Assembly: GCF_947631555.1 (NCBI RefSeq) | Contig: NZ_CANRLT010000003.1 | Coordinates: 1 to 64,000, forward strand | DNA: 64,000 nucleotides | From: an uncultured Mailhella sp. | Lineage (GTDB): Bacteria > Desulfobacterota > Desulfovibrionia > Desulfovibrionales > Desulfovibrionaceae | Direction: 5' to 3' | In this document: positions 1 to 10,926 of the stretch, one piece after another | Numbering within the stretch: position 1 is the stretch's first letter | How the letters are laid out: each line of letters starts with the position of its first letter | The notes under the pieces: model-generated | Seen by the model: only the letters and a program-made list of their open reading frames with translations | Database searches by the model: none | Told to the model about the DNA's origin: nothing | Program-made: the position numbers and the translations under genes

Positions 1-71
1 CGTAGCTCAGCTGGGAGAGCATCTGCTTTGCACGCAGAGGGTCGTCAGTTCGATTCTGTCCGTCTCCACCA
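1..71 (+). tRNA. tRNA-Ala(UGC), 5' end cut by the window
   Basis: The window opens just before the D-stem (TAGCTCAG). The anticodon loop reads CTTTGCACG with a TGC anticodon, the T-loop GTTCGATTC follows, and the gene ends in an encoded CCA. Only the first few acceptor-stem bases are missing. Its place immediately upstream of 23S fits the common 16S–tRNA-Ile–tRNA-Ala–23S–5S spacer arrangement. Confidence 0.95.
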
Positions 72-207
72 GACATGCGAAGTTGGATAGTGAGAGAAGG
101 CTTCAAGGGATTGGGGTTTTCGAACCGGTATCCAACCGGCGGCCGCGGCGAGCGGCACGTTCATTGACAATTGAACAGGGAAGAGATGAGAGGTTTTTTC
201 GAGAGAA

Positions 208-3112
<2,905 letters not shown>

Positions 3113-3162
3113 TTCCAGAAAGAACCTCTCCTCTTCCCTGTCAATTATACATTTCGGACATT

Positions 3163-3279
3163 TCCTTGGTGTCCATAGAGAAGCGGGTACACCCGATCCC
3201 ATTCCGAACTCGGCAGTTAAGCGCTTCATCGCCCATGATACTGCGCATCCTTACGTGGGAAAGTAGGCCGATGCCAAGG
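3163..3279 (+). rRNA. rrf: 5S ribosomal RNA
   Basis: The conserved 5S core CCCGATCCCATTCCGAACTC is followed by GGCAGTTAAGC and a closing stem CCTTGGTG…CCAAGG. Length is about 117 nt and the position, 50 nt after 23S, is standard. A rho-independent terminator follows directly. Confidence 0.95.
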
Positions 3280-3289
3280 TTTTATCAGA

Positions 3290-3314
3290 AAGGCTCCCCT
3301 CCGGGGAGCCTTTT
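3290..3314 (+). terminator. rRNA operon terminator
   Basis: A perfect hairpin (AAGGCTCCCC / GGGGAGCCTT, loop TCC) followed by TTTT lies 10 nt after 5S, where the rRNA operon should end. Confidence 0.9.
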
Positions 3315-4280
3315 CGTGTTTAAGCGCAAAAAAGGAAACGAGAAAGGGCAGAAGGGCAAGGCGGAAACAGCGGACATGGAGCGTGACTGCAGCACGTCTT
3401 CCCTAGGTGAAGGAAGCAAGGGAAAACTTTGCGGAAGAGAGGACGTTAGAGGTTTAGACTCCAGATGAAACATCGTTGAACCGTCCAAGCGCCGGATAAG
3501 GGCGGAACTGGTGGAGAAGGCCGCTTTCCGTACGGCCCGGCCCGGGCCGGGATGGGGACTGCGTTTTTTCGGGCAAGAAAGGCAAGAAAATACGGACGAG
3601 CGGCCAAAGCAGCCCTCACAGACGAACTGGATACATTCCCTCATGACGCGTGTCTCCTGCGTGCAGATGTGGGACCAGTCTGACGGAAACTCTCCTATTC
3701 CCACTACCTTGCCATTGTTCTCCGTTGGCCTGATGACTTTTTGCGCCGGCAAAACGCTTCCTCTCAGGGGTGCATTTTTCCCTTCTTCAGAACCTGCACA
3801 GCTGGCCCTGGGCATCGCCTCCCTGAAGCCCATCGGCTCATTTACGGCCTGACCCGGGAGTAGCGTGTGTGGATGCAGAAAATCCCCCGTGGCTCTCAAT
3901 GCCCTTGCTGTTGCAAATTTTTCTGTGAAGTCTCGCAGTCAAAAAGCGGTATCCAGCAGAACATCTCCGGCAAATTTAGCTTTTTGTGGGTGGAGTAAGA
4001 TTTCCTTTGTTCGTTTAAGGTTGTGAGACGCAGATTGGCAGTCTTTTCCGTGAACGGTGTTTGGAATATTGGTGGAGATGAAGCTGGAAGGAAAAGGTAA
4101 AGGCGGAGGTCCGTTTACCGGACAGCTTGGCTACGAAAAAGCTCTTTTCAGGAAGTTGAGAAACGATTAAAATAATTTTTCACAAACTAGTTTTATTTTT
4201 TTATAAGTTTTTATTAAAAAAATAAAAAATAACACTATATTACAGAAAATTTCCTCAAAAAAGCGACAGAGGGACTTCAC

Positions 4281-4421
4281 ATGGAAAAAACGCCGGAAGC
4301 GACATCTGGATTGGCCAGTATCACAGAAATCTTAGCAAAATACCAAGGAAAATGCGAAAGTTTTGCCCAGTCATGGACATTTTTTAATATTTGTTATTTA
4401 TTTAACAATATATTTGCATAG
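4281..4421 (+). CDS. possible 46-aa peptide or truncated gene start
   Basis: An ATG preceded by AGAGGG at a workable distance opens 46 codons (MEKTPEATSGLASI…). The first 30 residues have ordinary protein-like composition and the rest is hydrophobic/aromatic, read from AT-rich DNA, ending at a TAG that overlaps a TTGCATA box. I do not recognise it. It could be a leftover N-terminus of a lost gene beside islA or chance coding. Confidence 0.2.
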   Translation: MEKTPEATSGLASITEILAKYQGKCESFAQSWTFFNICYLFNNIFA

Positions 4422-4680
4422 AAGAGGCATCGCGCTCACGGGGTTGTGAGTCATAACCAGGTGTTTTTGTAAAAATTTTGTCCGCTGGACGGGAAAGTCG
4501 GACAAGGAGACGGCGTCCATCCAGGACACTTGCCTGTATTCCAAGGTTGAATATGCAATTTTGCATAACAAAAAAGTCTAAAAATACGAAAATATATTAA
4601 AATATATAAAAAATATAAATAGTTATAGGAAAATGTCCAACAAAACATATGCCATTTTGCACATTTTGCATATTTGCATA
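4414..4680 (+). promoter_or_regulatory. cluster of TTGCATA boxes (candidate activator sites)
   Basis: TTGCATA occurs at 4414, 4561, 4666 and 4674, and TTGCACA at 4657. At 4552–4567 the box forms a perfect palindrome, TATGCAATTTTGCATA; at 4648–4663 it forms an imperfect one. The cluster lies about 170–440 bp upstream of the sigma-54 promoter, the usual range for enhancer sites of NtrC-type activators. The cognate protein could be the Fis-type activator at 22824–24224; that link is inference. Confidence 0.5.
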
Positions 4681-4852
4681 TTAAAGAGACAAAGGGACAA
4701 AAATCACAATTGCAGGTAATTGGTTGAATTTTTTAGAATTTCAAAAAAACTTCGAAAAGGGATTTTGGAGGGGCGGTTTGGGAGAAAAGGGAGGCAGGCG
4801 TAATCCAGCTTTAATATAAGGATAAATTAAATTTTTGCGGAAAAATAAAAAT

Positions 4853-4868
4853 TGGCATAATTTTTGCT
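4853..4868 (+). promoter_or_regulatory. sigma-54 (RpoN) promoter of islA
   Basis: TGGCATAATTTTTGCT matches the -24/-12 consensus TGGCAC-N5-TTGCA, with the GG and GC dinucleotides exactly 12 bp apart. Transcription would begin near 4880, leaving a leader of about 160 nt before the islA start. A sigma-54 activator gene lies at the end of the same locus, which supports the call. Confidence 0.75.
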
Positions 4869-5038
4869 TTATCGAAAATGAGGAACTTGAAAGCGGGCCT
4901 CTGTCTGAGCCTGATATCGGTCAAGATGGAACGGTAGCACGGCTCTCCAGGTTTTCTGGAAGGCGTCCCCAAGTCCCTTTTGAGTGTTGCGTTCAGGAGT
5001 TAACGCTCTAACAGTATAAAGCAAACAAGGAGTTTGTT

Positions 5039-7552
5039 ATGAGTGCCATTGAGATGCTCAATCCCGAAGCGTGCGAATGCCATTCCCCGCAGGAACAGCG
5101 CATCTTCGACAGGAACAAGGGCAAGAAGGACAAATACTATGATACCCACAAGCGTGTGTTTGACCTGATTGCCAAATTCGAAGGTCAGACCCCCTTCATC
5201 GATGTGGAACGCGCTCTGTACTTCACGCAGTCCATGGCCACCACCGAAGGTCAGCCCCTGGTGCTGCGCTGGGCCAAGGCTCTGATGCACATCGCCCAGA
5301 ACATCTCCATCGTGGTTGAGGATGGCCAGCTTCTGCTCGGCCGCGCCGGTGGCCGCGCTGGTCGTTACGGCATCCTGTATCCTGAACTCGACGGTGACTT
5401 CCTCGACATCGCCGTGCGCGACCTGCCCACCCGTGAGCAGTCCCCTGCCAAGATCACGCCCGAAGACGCCAAGATCGTCATGGAGCAGATCGCTCCCTAC
5501 TGGAAGGGCAAGACCTATCACGAAGCCCTGAACAAGGCTCTGCCCGAATGGGTGCACAAGCTCACCTATGTGGACGAAGCCGGTCTCATCTCCCGCTTTG
5601 TGGTCAACGAAACTTCTTCTTTCCGCTCCTCCATCCAGTGGGTGCACGACTACGAAAAGATCCTGAAGCGCGGCTTCAACGGCATCAAGGCCGAAGCTCA
5701 GGCCAAGCTCGAAGCTCTCGATCCCTGCAGCCCCGTGGACAACGCTGACAAGCGTCCCTTCCTCGAAGCCGTTGTCATCGTGTGCGACGCCATCGTGCTC
5801 TGGGCTCATCGCCATGCCGAAGAGGCCCGCAAGGTTGCCGCCGCCACCACCGATCCTGTCCGCAAGGCCGAACTGCTGAAGATGGCCGAGATTGCCGACA
5901 AGGTGCCCGGCGAGCCCGCCACCACCTTCCAGGAAGCCGTGCAGTCCCAGTGGTTCACGCAGATGTTCTCCCGCATCGAGCAGAAGACCGGTACCACCAT
6001 TTCCAACGGCCGCATGGATCAGTACTTCTATCCCTACTACAAGCAGGATATGGAAGCCGGCGTGATCACCGAAGAGAGCGCCATGGAACTTCTGGAATGC
6101 ATGTGGGTGGGCATGGCCGAATTCATCGACATGTACATCTCTCCCGCGGGCGGCGCCTTCAACGAAGGCTATTCCCACTGGGAAGCCGTGACCATCGGAG
6201 GCCAGACCAAGGACGGCCTTGACGCCACCAACGAACTGACCCACCTGTTCCTGCGCTCCAAGCGTGAATTCCCCCTGCACTATCCCGACCTCGCGGCCCG
6301 TGTGCACGCCATGTCTCCCGATGAATACCTGTGGGACGTTGCCGAAACCATCAAGTACGGCTCCGGCTTCCCCAAGCTGTGCAACGATGAAGAAGTCGTT
6401 CCGCTGTATTCCTCCAAGGGCGGCACCATGGAAGAGGCTCTCGACTACGCCGTGTCCGGCTGCACCGAGACCCGTATGCCCAACCGCGACACCTACACTT
6501 CCGGCGGTGCCTACACCAACTTTGCCGCTGCTCTCGAAATGGCTCTGCATCAGGGCAAGATGAAGAAGTACGGCGACGATCAGCTGGGCGTGAAGACTCC
6601 CGATCCCCGCACCTTCAAGACCTGGGACGATATGTGGAACGCCTACAAGGCTCAGCAGGAACTCTTCCTGCGCGCCACGTTCACCCAGCAGTACATCGTG
6701 ACCAAGGTCCGCGAAAAGCACTTCGCGCAGCCCATGGGTTCCGCCATGCACGACCTGTGCATGAAGCACTGCATGGATCTGCATACCCGCCTCATCCCCG
6801 AAGGTGCCAACTTCGGCTACTTCGAATTCATGGGCTTCGGTACGGTTATTGACTCCCTGGCCGCCATCAAGCAGCTCGTGTTTGAAGAAAAGCGCATCAC
6901 CATGGATCAGCTGCTTGAAGCCATGGATCACAACTGGAAGGGCTACGAAGCCATCCAGCAGATGGTGAAGAACTGCCACTGCTACGGCAACGACGATCCC
7001 TATGCTGACGAAATCGGCAAGGCCATCGACAAGATCTGCGTGGAATTCGGCGGCAAGTACTCCAAGGAAATGGGCATCCACAACGACGTGCGCTATGTGC
7101 CCTTCACCTCTCACGTTCCCTTCGGCAAGGTGGTTGCTGCCACCCCGAACGGCCGTGTGGACTGGTTCCCGCTGTCCGATGGTTCTTCCGCTTCCCATGG
7201 CGCGGACATCAATGGACCCACCGCCATCCTCATGTCCAACTTCAAGACCAAGAACTACGGCCTGCGCAGCCGTGCCGCCCGCCTCTTGAACATCAAGTTC
7301 ACTCCCAAGAGCGTGGAAGGCGACGCCGGCACCCAGAAGCTGGTGGACTTCATCCGTACCTGGTGCGCCCTCAAGCTGTGGCATCTGCAGTTCAACGTGC
7401 TCAATCAGGAAACCCTGATCGCCGCTCAGAAGGATCCGCAGAAGTATCGCAGCCTCATCGTTCGCGTGGCCGGCTACAGCGCCTACTTCGTGGATCTGTC
7501 GCCTGACCTGCAGAACGACCTGATCGCCCGTACCGATCACGACACCATCTAA
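5039..7552 (+). CDS. islA: isethionate sulfite-lyase, glycyl radical enzyme
   Basis: An 837-aa glycyl radical enzyme that cleaves the C–S bond of isethionate to acetaldehyde and sulfite. The thiyl cysteine and its acid partner lie in GCTETRMPN (Cys475, Glu477) and the radical glycine in RVAGYSAY (Gly812). With a constant offset of 7, residues I recall for Bilophila IslA (Arg189, Gln193, Trp374, Cys468, Glu470, Arg678, Phe682, Gly805) fall on Arg196, Gln200, Trp381, Cys475, Glu477, Arg685, Phe689 and Gly812. All are conserved, which separates it from choline (CutC) and diol lyases. The start has an AAGGAG site 6 nt upstream. It is the first gene of the locus, behind a sigma-54 promoter, and is followed by its activase and a BMC operon. 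Confidence 0.93.
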   Translation: MSAIEMLNPEACECHSPQEQRIFDRNKGKKDKYYDTHKRVFDLIAKFEGQTPFIDVERALYFTQSMATTEGQPLVLRWAKALMHIAQNISIVVEDGQLLLGRAGGRAGRYGILYPELDGDFLDIAVRDLPTREQSPAKITPEDAKIVMEQIAPYWKGKTYHEALNKALPEWVHKLTYVDEAGLISRFVVNETSSFRSSIQWVHDYEKILKRGFNGIKAEAQAKLEALDPCSPVDNADKRPFLEAVVIVCDAIVLWAHRHAEEARKVAAATTDPVRKAELLKMAEIADKVPGEPATTFQEAVQSQWFTQMFSRIEQKTGTTISNGRMDQYFYPYYKQDMEAGVITEESAMELLECMWVGMAEFIDMYISPAGGAFNEGYSHWEAVTIGGQTKDGLDATNELTHLFLRSKREFPLHYPDLAARVHAMSPDEYLWDVAETIKYGSGFPKLCNDEEVVPLYSSKGGTMEEALDYAVSGCTETRMPNRDTYTSGGAYTNFAAALEMALHQGKMKKYGDDQLGVKTPDPRTFKTWDDMWNAYKAQQELFLRATFTQQYIVTKVREKHFAQPMGSAMHDLCMKHCMDLHTRLIPEGANFGYFEFMGFGTVIDSLAAIKQLVFEEKRITMDQLLEAMDHNWKGYEAIQQMVKNCHCYGNDDPYADEIGKAIDKICVEFGGKYSKEMGIHNDVRYVPFTSHVPFGKVVAATPNGRVDWFPLSDGSSASHGADINGPTAILMSNFKTKNYGLRSRAARLLNIKFTPKSVEGDAGTQKLVDFIRTWCALKLWHLQFNVLNQETLIAAQKDPQKYRSLIVRVAGYSAYFVDLSPDLQNDLIARTDHDTI

Positions 7553-7561
7553 CACTATGGA

Positions 7562-7621
7562 CCGGGGCCTTCCGGCCCCGGCCTTTGCCGCAGTCTCGTG
7601 CTCCCGGAAGGCTTTTCCGGG
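7562..7621 (+). other. two stable hairpins between islA and islB
   Basis: The first hairpin (7562–7581) is CCGGGGCC-TTCC-GGCCCCGG and the second (7603–7621) is CCCGGAA-GGCTT-TTCCGGG. Neither has a proper U-tract, so they look like transcript-stabilising or partial-termination structures rather than full terminators. They would keep the islA message abundant relative to the activase, which is needed in small amounts. Confidence 0.65.
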
Positions 7622-7679
7622 ACACGGGGCTTTGGCATATGTATCCAGCCGCTCTCCCTTTTGCCCATCAGGAAGCCCC

Positions 7680-8612
7680 ATGAGCAACACGTTTGAAGAT
7701 AGAAAAGTCACCGGTCTGGTCTTCAATATCCAGAAGTACTCCGTCCATGACGGCCCCGGCATCCGCACGGTCGTGTTCACCAAGGGCTGCCCCCTGCGCT
7801 GCCGCTGGTGCAGCAACCCGGAATCACAGGAACCCCGCCCTCAGATGGCGTTTAACCCCGGCCGCTGCATTTCCCCTGAAAAGTGCGGGTACTGCATTCC
7901 CGCCTGCCCGTACGACGCCATCAAGGCCGAAGGCGGTGCGCTCAGCGTGGACTGCACCCCCTGTGCCACCTGTAAAACCCTGGACTGCGCCAAAGCCTGC
8001 CCTGCCAAGAGCATGATCGTGTACGGACAGGAACGCAGTGTGCAGGACGTGCTCAGCGTGGTAGCTCAGGACGCCATGTTTTATTCCCGTTCCGGCGGCG
8101 GCATGACCATTTCCGGCGGTGAACCTCTGCTTCAGAAGAATTTCGCGCTGGCACTGCTGCGCGAGGCCCAGAGACGCCGCATCAAGACCGCTGTCGAGAC
8201 CTGCGGCTGCATTCCGTGGGAAACCTTTGAAGAAGCCGCCCCCCTGCTCAACAATGTGCTGTTCGACGTGAAGCATCCCGATACCGAAAAGCACAAGCAG
8301 AACACGGGTGTGGGCAACGAGCGTATTCTTTCCAATCTGAACAGGCTGCTGGCGGCCTTCCCCGAACTGCCCGTTCTGGTCAGAACGCCCGTCATCCCCG
8401 GATTCAATGACGATGATGAAACGGCCCGCGCCATTGGCCGCCTGCTCAAGGGCCACTCCAATGTTTCCTATGAGGCGCTGCCGTATCATCGGCTGGGGAC
8501 GCAGAAGTATATGTTTCTTGCCCGCGAGTATCCGCTGGGCGATGTTACGCTGCCTGCCGGCACTGCCGAACGCGTGCAGGCCATTGTTGACGAGGAACGC
8601 GGCGCAAAGTAG
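7680..8612 (+). CDS. islB: IslA-activating radical SAM enzyme
   Basis: This 310-aa glycyl-radical-enzyme activase uses SAM to install the glycyl radical on IslA. It has the radical SAM motif CPLRCRWC (Cys37, 41, 44), a cysteine-rich ferredoxin-like insert (Cys63–107: CISPEKCGYC, CTPCATC, CAKACP) expected to hold two extra 4Fe-4S clusters, and the SAM-binding SGGEPLL segment. The ORF track opens at 7557, but that extension has no ribosome-binding site and spans the hairpins. The ATG at 7680 has AGGAAG upstream and begins the family's usual N-terminus (GLVFNIQKYSVHDGPGIRT). It is the partner of the adjacent islA. Confidence 0.93.
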   Translation: MSNTFEDRKVTGLVFNIQKYSVHDGPGIRTVVFTKGCPLRCRWCSNPESQEPRPQMAFNPGRCISPEKCGYCIPACPYDAIKAEGGALSVDCTPCATCKTLDCAKACPAKSMIVYGQERSVQDVLSVVAQDAMFYSRSGGGMTISGGEPLLQKNFALALLREAQRRRIKTAVETCGCIPWETFEEAAPLLNNVLFDVKHPDTEKHKQNTGVGNERILSNLNRLLAAFPELPVLVRTPVIPGFNDDDETARAIGRLLKGHSNVSYEALPYHRLGTQKYMFLAREYPLGDVTLPAGTAERVQAIVDEERGAK

Positions 8613-8773
8613 CCATTGCCATCTTGCAAAAACGTCTTCAGTCGGGTTATATCCTGATTGAGGCCGCAACTTCCCGGCGCGTTGCCGCCCGGGACGCCGA
8701 ACATGCTCGGAAACCCCGCGACAGCGGGGGTAAACGCCGGACGGGGCACGCCCGGCATATTAACGGAGATCCC

Positions 8774-9778
8774 ATGAAGATCATTGATTTTCGCTTTCGC
8801 CCCCATACCGAGGCCATTCTGAACGGCATCAAGAACAGCACCATGTTCAAGGCCAGCTGCGAAGCCAGCGGTTTTGACAAGTGGAAGCCCGAGCCTCTGG
8901 ACAAGATCGTGGCGGACATGAAGGCACGCGGCGTGGAACGCTGCGTCATCACCGGCCGTGACTGCCGCACGACCTACGGGTTCCCGGATAACAACGGCAG
9001 CGTCCTGGAATTCTGCCGCGCCTATCCCGACATGTTCATCGGTTTCTGGGGCATCGATCCGCTCAAGGGTATGGACGCCGTGCGCGAAGTGGAAAAGGTG
9101 GTCAAGGAATACGGCATGAAGGGCGTTGCCACTGACCCGTATCTGGCGCACATCTCTCCCGCCGAAGCCCGCTACTATCCCATCTATACCAAGTGCTGCG
9201 AGCTGAACATTCCGGTGTTCATCACCATGGCTCCGCCGCCCCAGGTGCCGGGCACGGTCATTTCCTACACCGATCCGCGCGACGTGGACATCGTGGCCCG
9301 CGACTTCCCCGAACTGAAGATCATCATGAGCCACGGCGGGTATCCCTTCGTGCACGAGGCCATTTACGCCTGCTATCGCAACAAGAACGTGTACATGGAC
9401 ATTTCGGAATACGAAGCCGCTCCCATGAAGGACACCTATGTCGATGCCATCAAGAACATGATCTCTGACAAGGTGCTCTTTGCCAGCGCCCATCCGTTCG
9501 TGGATCAGCGCGAATGCCTGGCCAACTATGCGGCCATGGATCTGCCCGAAAAGGTGCGCGAAAAGGTCATGTACAAGAACGCCTGCCGCGTGCTCGGTCT
9601 GCCCGGCGGTGAGGAAGAACCCGCCTGCTCCAACTGCACCTGCTGCAATAAGGGCAAGGACTGCTACTGCTCCAAGGGCGGCTGCGGTTCCCATGCTCCC
9701 GCCAAGGCTGCTGCTCCCTCTGCCGACCTTGAGGCTATTGCCTACCGCATTGTCGCCGAACTGAAAAAGGTTATGTAA
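8774..9778 (+). CDS. amidohydrolase-like protein with Cys-rich linker and BMC-targeting tail
   Basis: A 334-aa protein with the overall layout of the Amidohydrolase_2 TIM-barrel family (IIMSHGGYP, VMYKNACRVLGL). Several expected metal ligands are missing: the N-terminal HxH is replaced by DFRFRP, no His follows PVFITM, and the usual GSDxP is ASAHP; only SHGG remains. Residues about 283–310 form a cysteine-rich linker (CSNCTCC…CYC…CG). The last 17 residues (LEAIAYRIVAELKKVM) closely match the tail of the aldehyde dehydrogenase downstream and look like a BMC encapsulation peptide. It is probably carried inside the shell; its reaction is unknown. The start at 8774 has CGGAG upstream, and the track's longer start has no support. 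Confidence 0.75.
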   Translation: MKIIDFRFRPHTEAILNGIKNSTMFKASCEASGFDKWKPEPLDKIVADMKARGVERCVITGRDCRTTYGFPDNNGSVLEFCRAYPDMFIGFWGIDPLKGMDAVREVEKVVKEYGMKGVATDPYLAHISPAEARYYPIYTKCCELNIPVFITMAPPPQVPGTVISYTDPRDVDIVARDFPELKIIMSHGGYPFVHEAIYACYRNKNVYMDISEYEAAPMKDTYVDAIKNMISDKVLFASAHPFVDQRECLANYAAMDLPEKVREKVMYKNACRVLGLPGGEEEPACSNCTCCNKGKDCYCSKGGCGSHAPAKAAAPSADLEAIAYRIVAELKKVM

Positions 9779-9842
9779 CACCGTCCGGCATCGTCAAATC
9801 GGCGGTGCTCTGCATCACCCCTAATACTTTCAGGAGAGATTC

Positions 9843-10124
9843 ATGACTTCTACCAACGCTTTGGGCATGATTGAAACCAAGGGCCTCGTCGGCGCCGTTG
9901 AAGCGGCCGATGCCATGGTCAAGGCTGCCAACGTCACCCTCGTCGGCCGTGTCGAAGTGGGCGGCGGACTCGTCACCGTGCTGGTGCGCGGCGATGTGGG
10001 CGCGGTGAAGGCCGCCACGGACGCCGGTTCTGCCGCTGCTCAGAAGGTAGGTGAACTCATCAGCGTCCACGTCATCCCTCGTCCTCATTCTGAAGTGGAA
10101 CTTATCATTCCTCATCGGGACTAA
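9843..10124 (+). CDS. BMC-H shell protein (PduA/EutM type), copy 1
   Basis: A 93-aa single BMC-domain protein that forms hexameric shell tiles ([23 protein letters not shown]). It is nearly identical to the proteins at 12433 and 15670. An AGGAG site lies upstream. The glycine-rich pore segment VGGGLVTV is intact. As the first shell gene after the cargo genes it is likely a major facet protein. A hairpin-prone spacer follows before the next shell gene. Confidence 0.95.
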   Translation: MTSTNALGMIETKGLVGAVEAADAMVKAANVTLVGRVEVGGGLVTVLVRGDVGAVKAATDAGSAAAQKVGELISVHVIPRPHSEVELIIPHRD

Positions 10125-10281
10125 GCATATCGGTTCCGGAGAAGGCCGGGTGCTTCAGCGTGAAGATCCCCTGGTCCTATCTCCGGGGAATCGTGCATGA
10201 GAAGGCGGGCCTTCCGCCGGAGAGCAAAGATTTTCTCCAGCCGGAAAGCTCTACCGAACCTTGCTTCAAAGAGGAATCGTC

Positions 10282-10911
10282 ATGCTGGCACTCGGACTTG
10301 TGGAAACCAAGGGGTTTCTTCCCGCCGTCGAGGGGGCAGACGCCATGCTCAAGACCGCGGACGTTCGCCTGCTTGAAAAGAATCTTGCCGGCGGCGGCCT
10401 GGTGACCATCACTATCGCGGGAGAAGTGTCTGCCGTCAAATCATCGGTGGAAGCTGCCGAAGAACGCATCAGGCGCATCGTCGGGGCGCAGCTCGTGTCT
10501 GTACACGTCATTCCGCGCCCGGACAGCGAACTCGAGCGCATACTCAAGCTCGACCCCGATGCTTCAGAACCGGCCGAACCGGCTCCGCCCGCAAAACCGC
10601 AGGCTCCTGATGAAGAGCGGAAAGACGAAGCTGCCGCCCAGGCCGCGCCGCTTCCCGTCATGCCGGTTCCCGAACCGGCGGCCCCTGCCCCCGCAGCACC
10701 TCAGTCCTCCGCTCCGGCCCAGGCCGAAGAGGTGAAGAATGAGGCAGCGCCTGCCAGGGCGATTCCCGATGAAGCAAAGCTGCGCCGAATGAGCCTGAAG
10801 CGCCTGCGCCAGCTGGCCCGTAACGAGGGTCTGCCCGTGGACGAGGAAACATTGGCTTCGGCCGATAGAAAAGCCCTGATCGCCGTTCTCCTGCAGGCGT
10901 TTGGGAAATAA
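10282..10911 (+). CDS. BMC-H shell protein with long linker and SAP/Rho-N-like tail
   Basis: This 209-aa protein has a BMC-H domain at residues 1–90 (MLALGLVETKGFLPAVEGAD…HVIPRPDSELE), a Pro/Ala/Glu-rich linker of about 75 residues, and a C-terminal 40-residue basic helical module (MSLKRLRQLARNEGLPVDEE…RKALIAVLLQ). The tail resembles helix-extension-helix SAP or Rho-N domains, which usually bind nucleic acid. It recalls PduK and EutK, which also carry tails, but the tail type differs from PduK's cysteine-rich end. The ATG at 10282 follows AAAGAGGA; the track's TTG start at 10261 is less likely. Confidence 0.85.
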   Translation: MLALGLVETKGFLPAVEGADAMLKTADVRLLEKNLAGGGLVTITIAGEVSAVKSSVEAAEERIRRIVGAQLVSVHVIPRPDSELERILKLDPDASEPAEPAPPAKPQAPDEERKDEAAAQAAPLPVMPVPEPAAPAPAAPQSSAPAQAEEVKNEAAPARAIPDEAKLRRMSLKRLRQLARNEGLPVDEETLASADRKALIAVLLQAFGK

Positions 10912-10926
10912 TAGAGGAGTATCGCA

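Larger units (their letters stand above)
3315..5038 (+). other. 1.7 kb non-coding leader between rrn and islA
   Basis: No ORF here has protein-like character or a convincing ribosome-binding site. The first 800 bases are of average composition. The part from about 4,150 to 4,870 is strikingly AT-rich compared with both flanks and holds the TTGCATA boxes and the sigma-54 promoter listed separately. A 46-codon ORF (4281–4421, preceded by AGAGGG) may be the relic of a truncated gene. The final 160 nt would be the islA 5' untranslated region. Confidence 0.6.

Noticed and set aside
3285-3899. 204-aa minus-strand ORF after the rRNA operon
   Set aside because: Its composition is not protein-like, it includes the rRNA terminator, and there is no ribosome-binding site.
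5000-7816. 938-aa ORF antisense to islA
   Set aside because: It is the shadow of the strongly biased islA codon pattern: low-complexity Gly/Val/His composition, no start signal and no family features.
8774-9778. Calling the amidohydrolase homolog a functional metal-dependent hydrolase
   Set aside because: Only one of the usual metal ligands is clearly retained, so a catalytic assignment is not supported.
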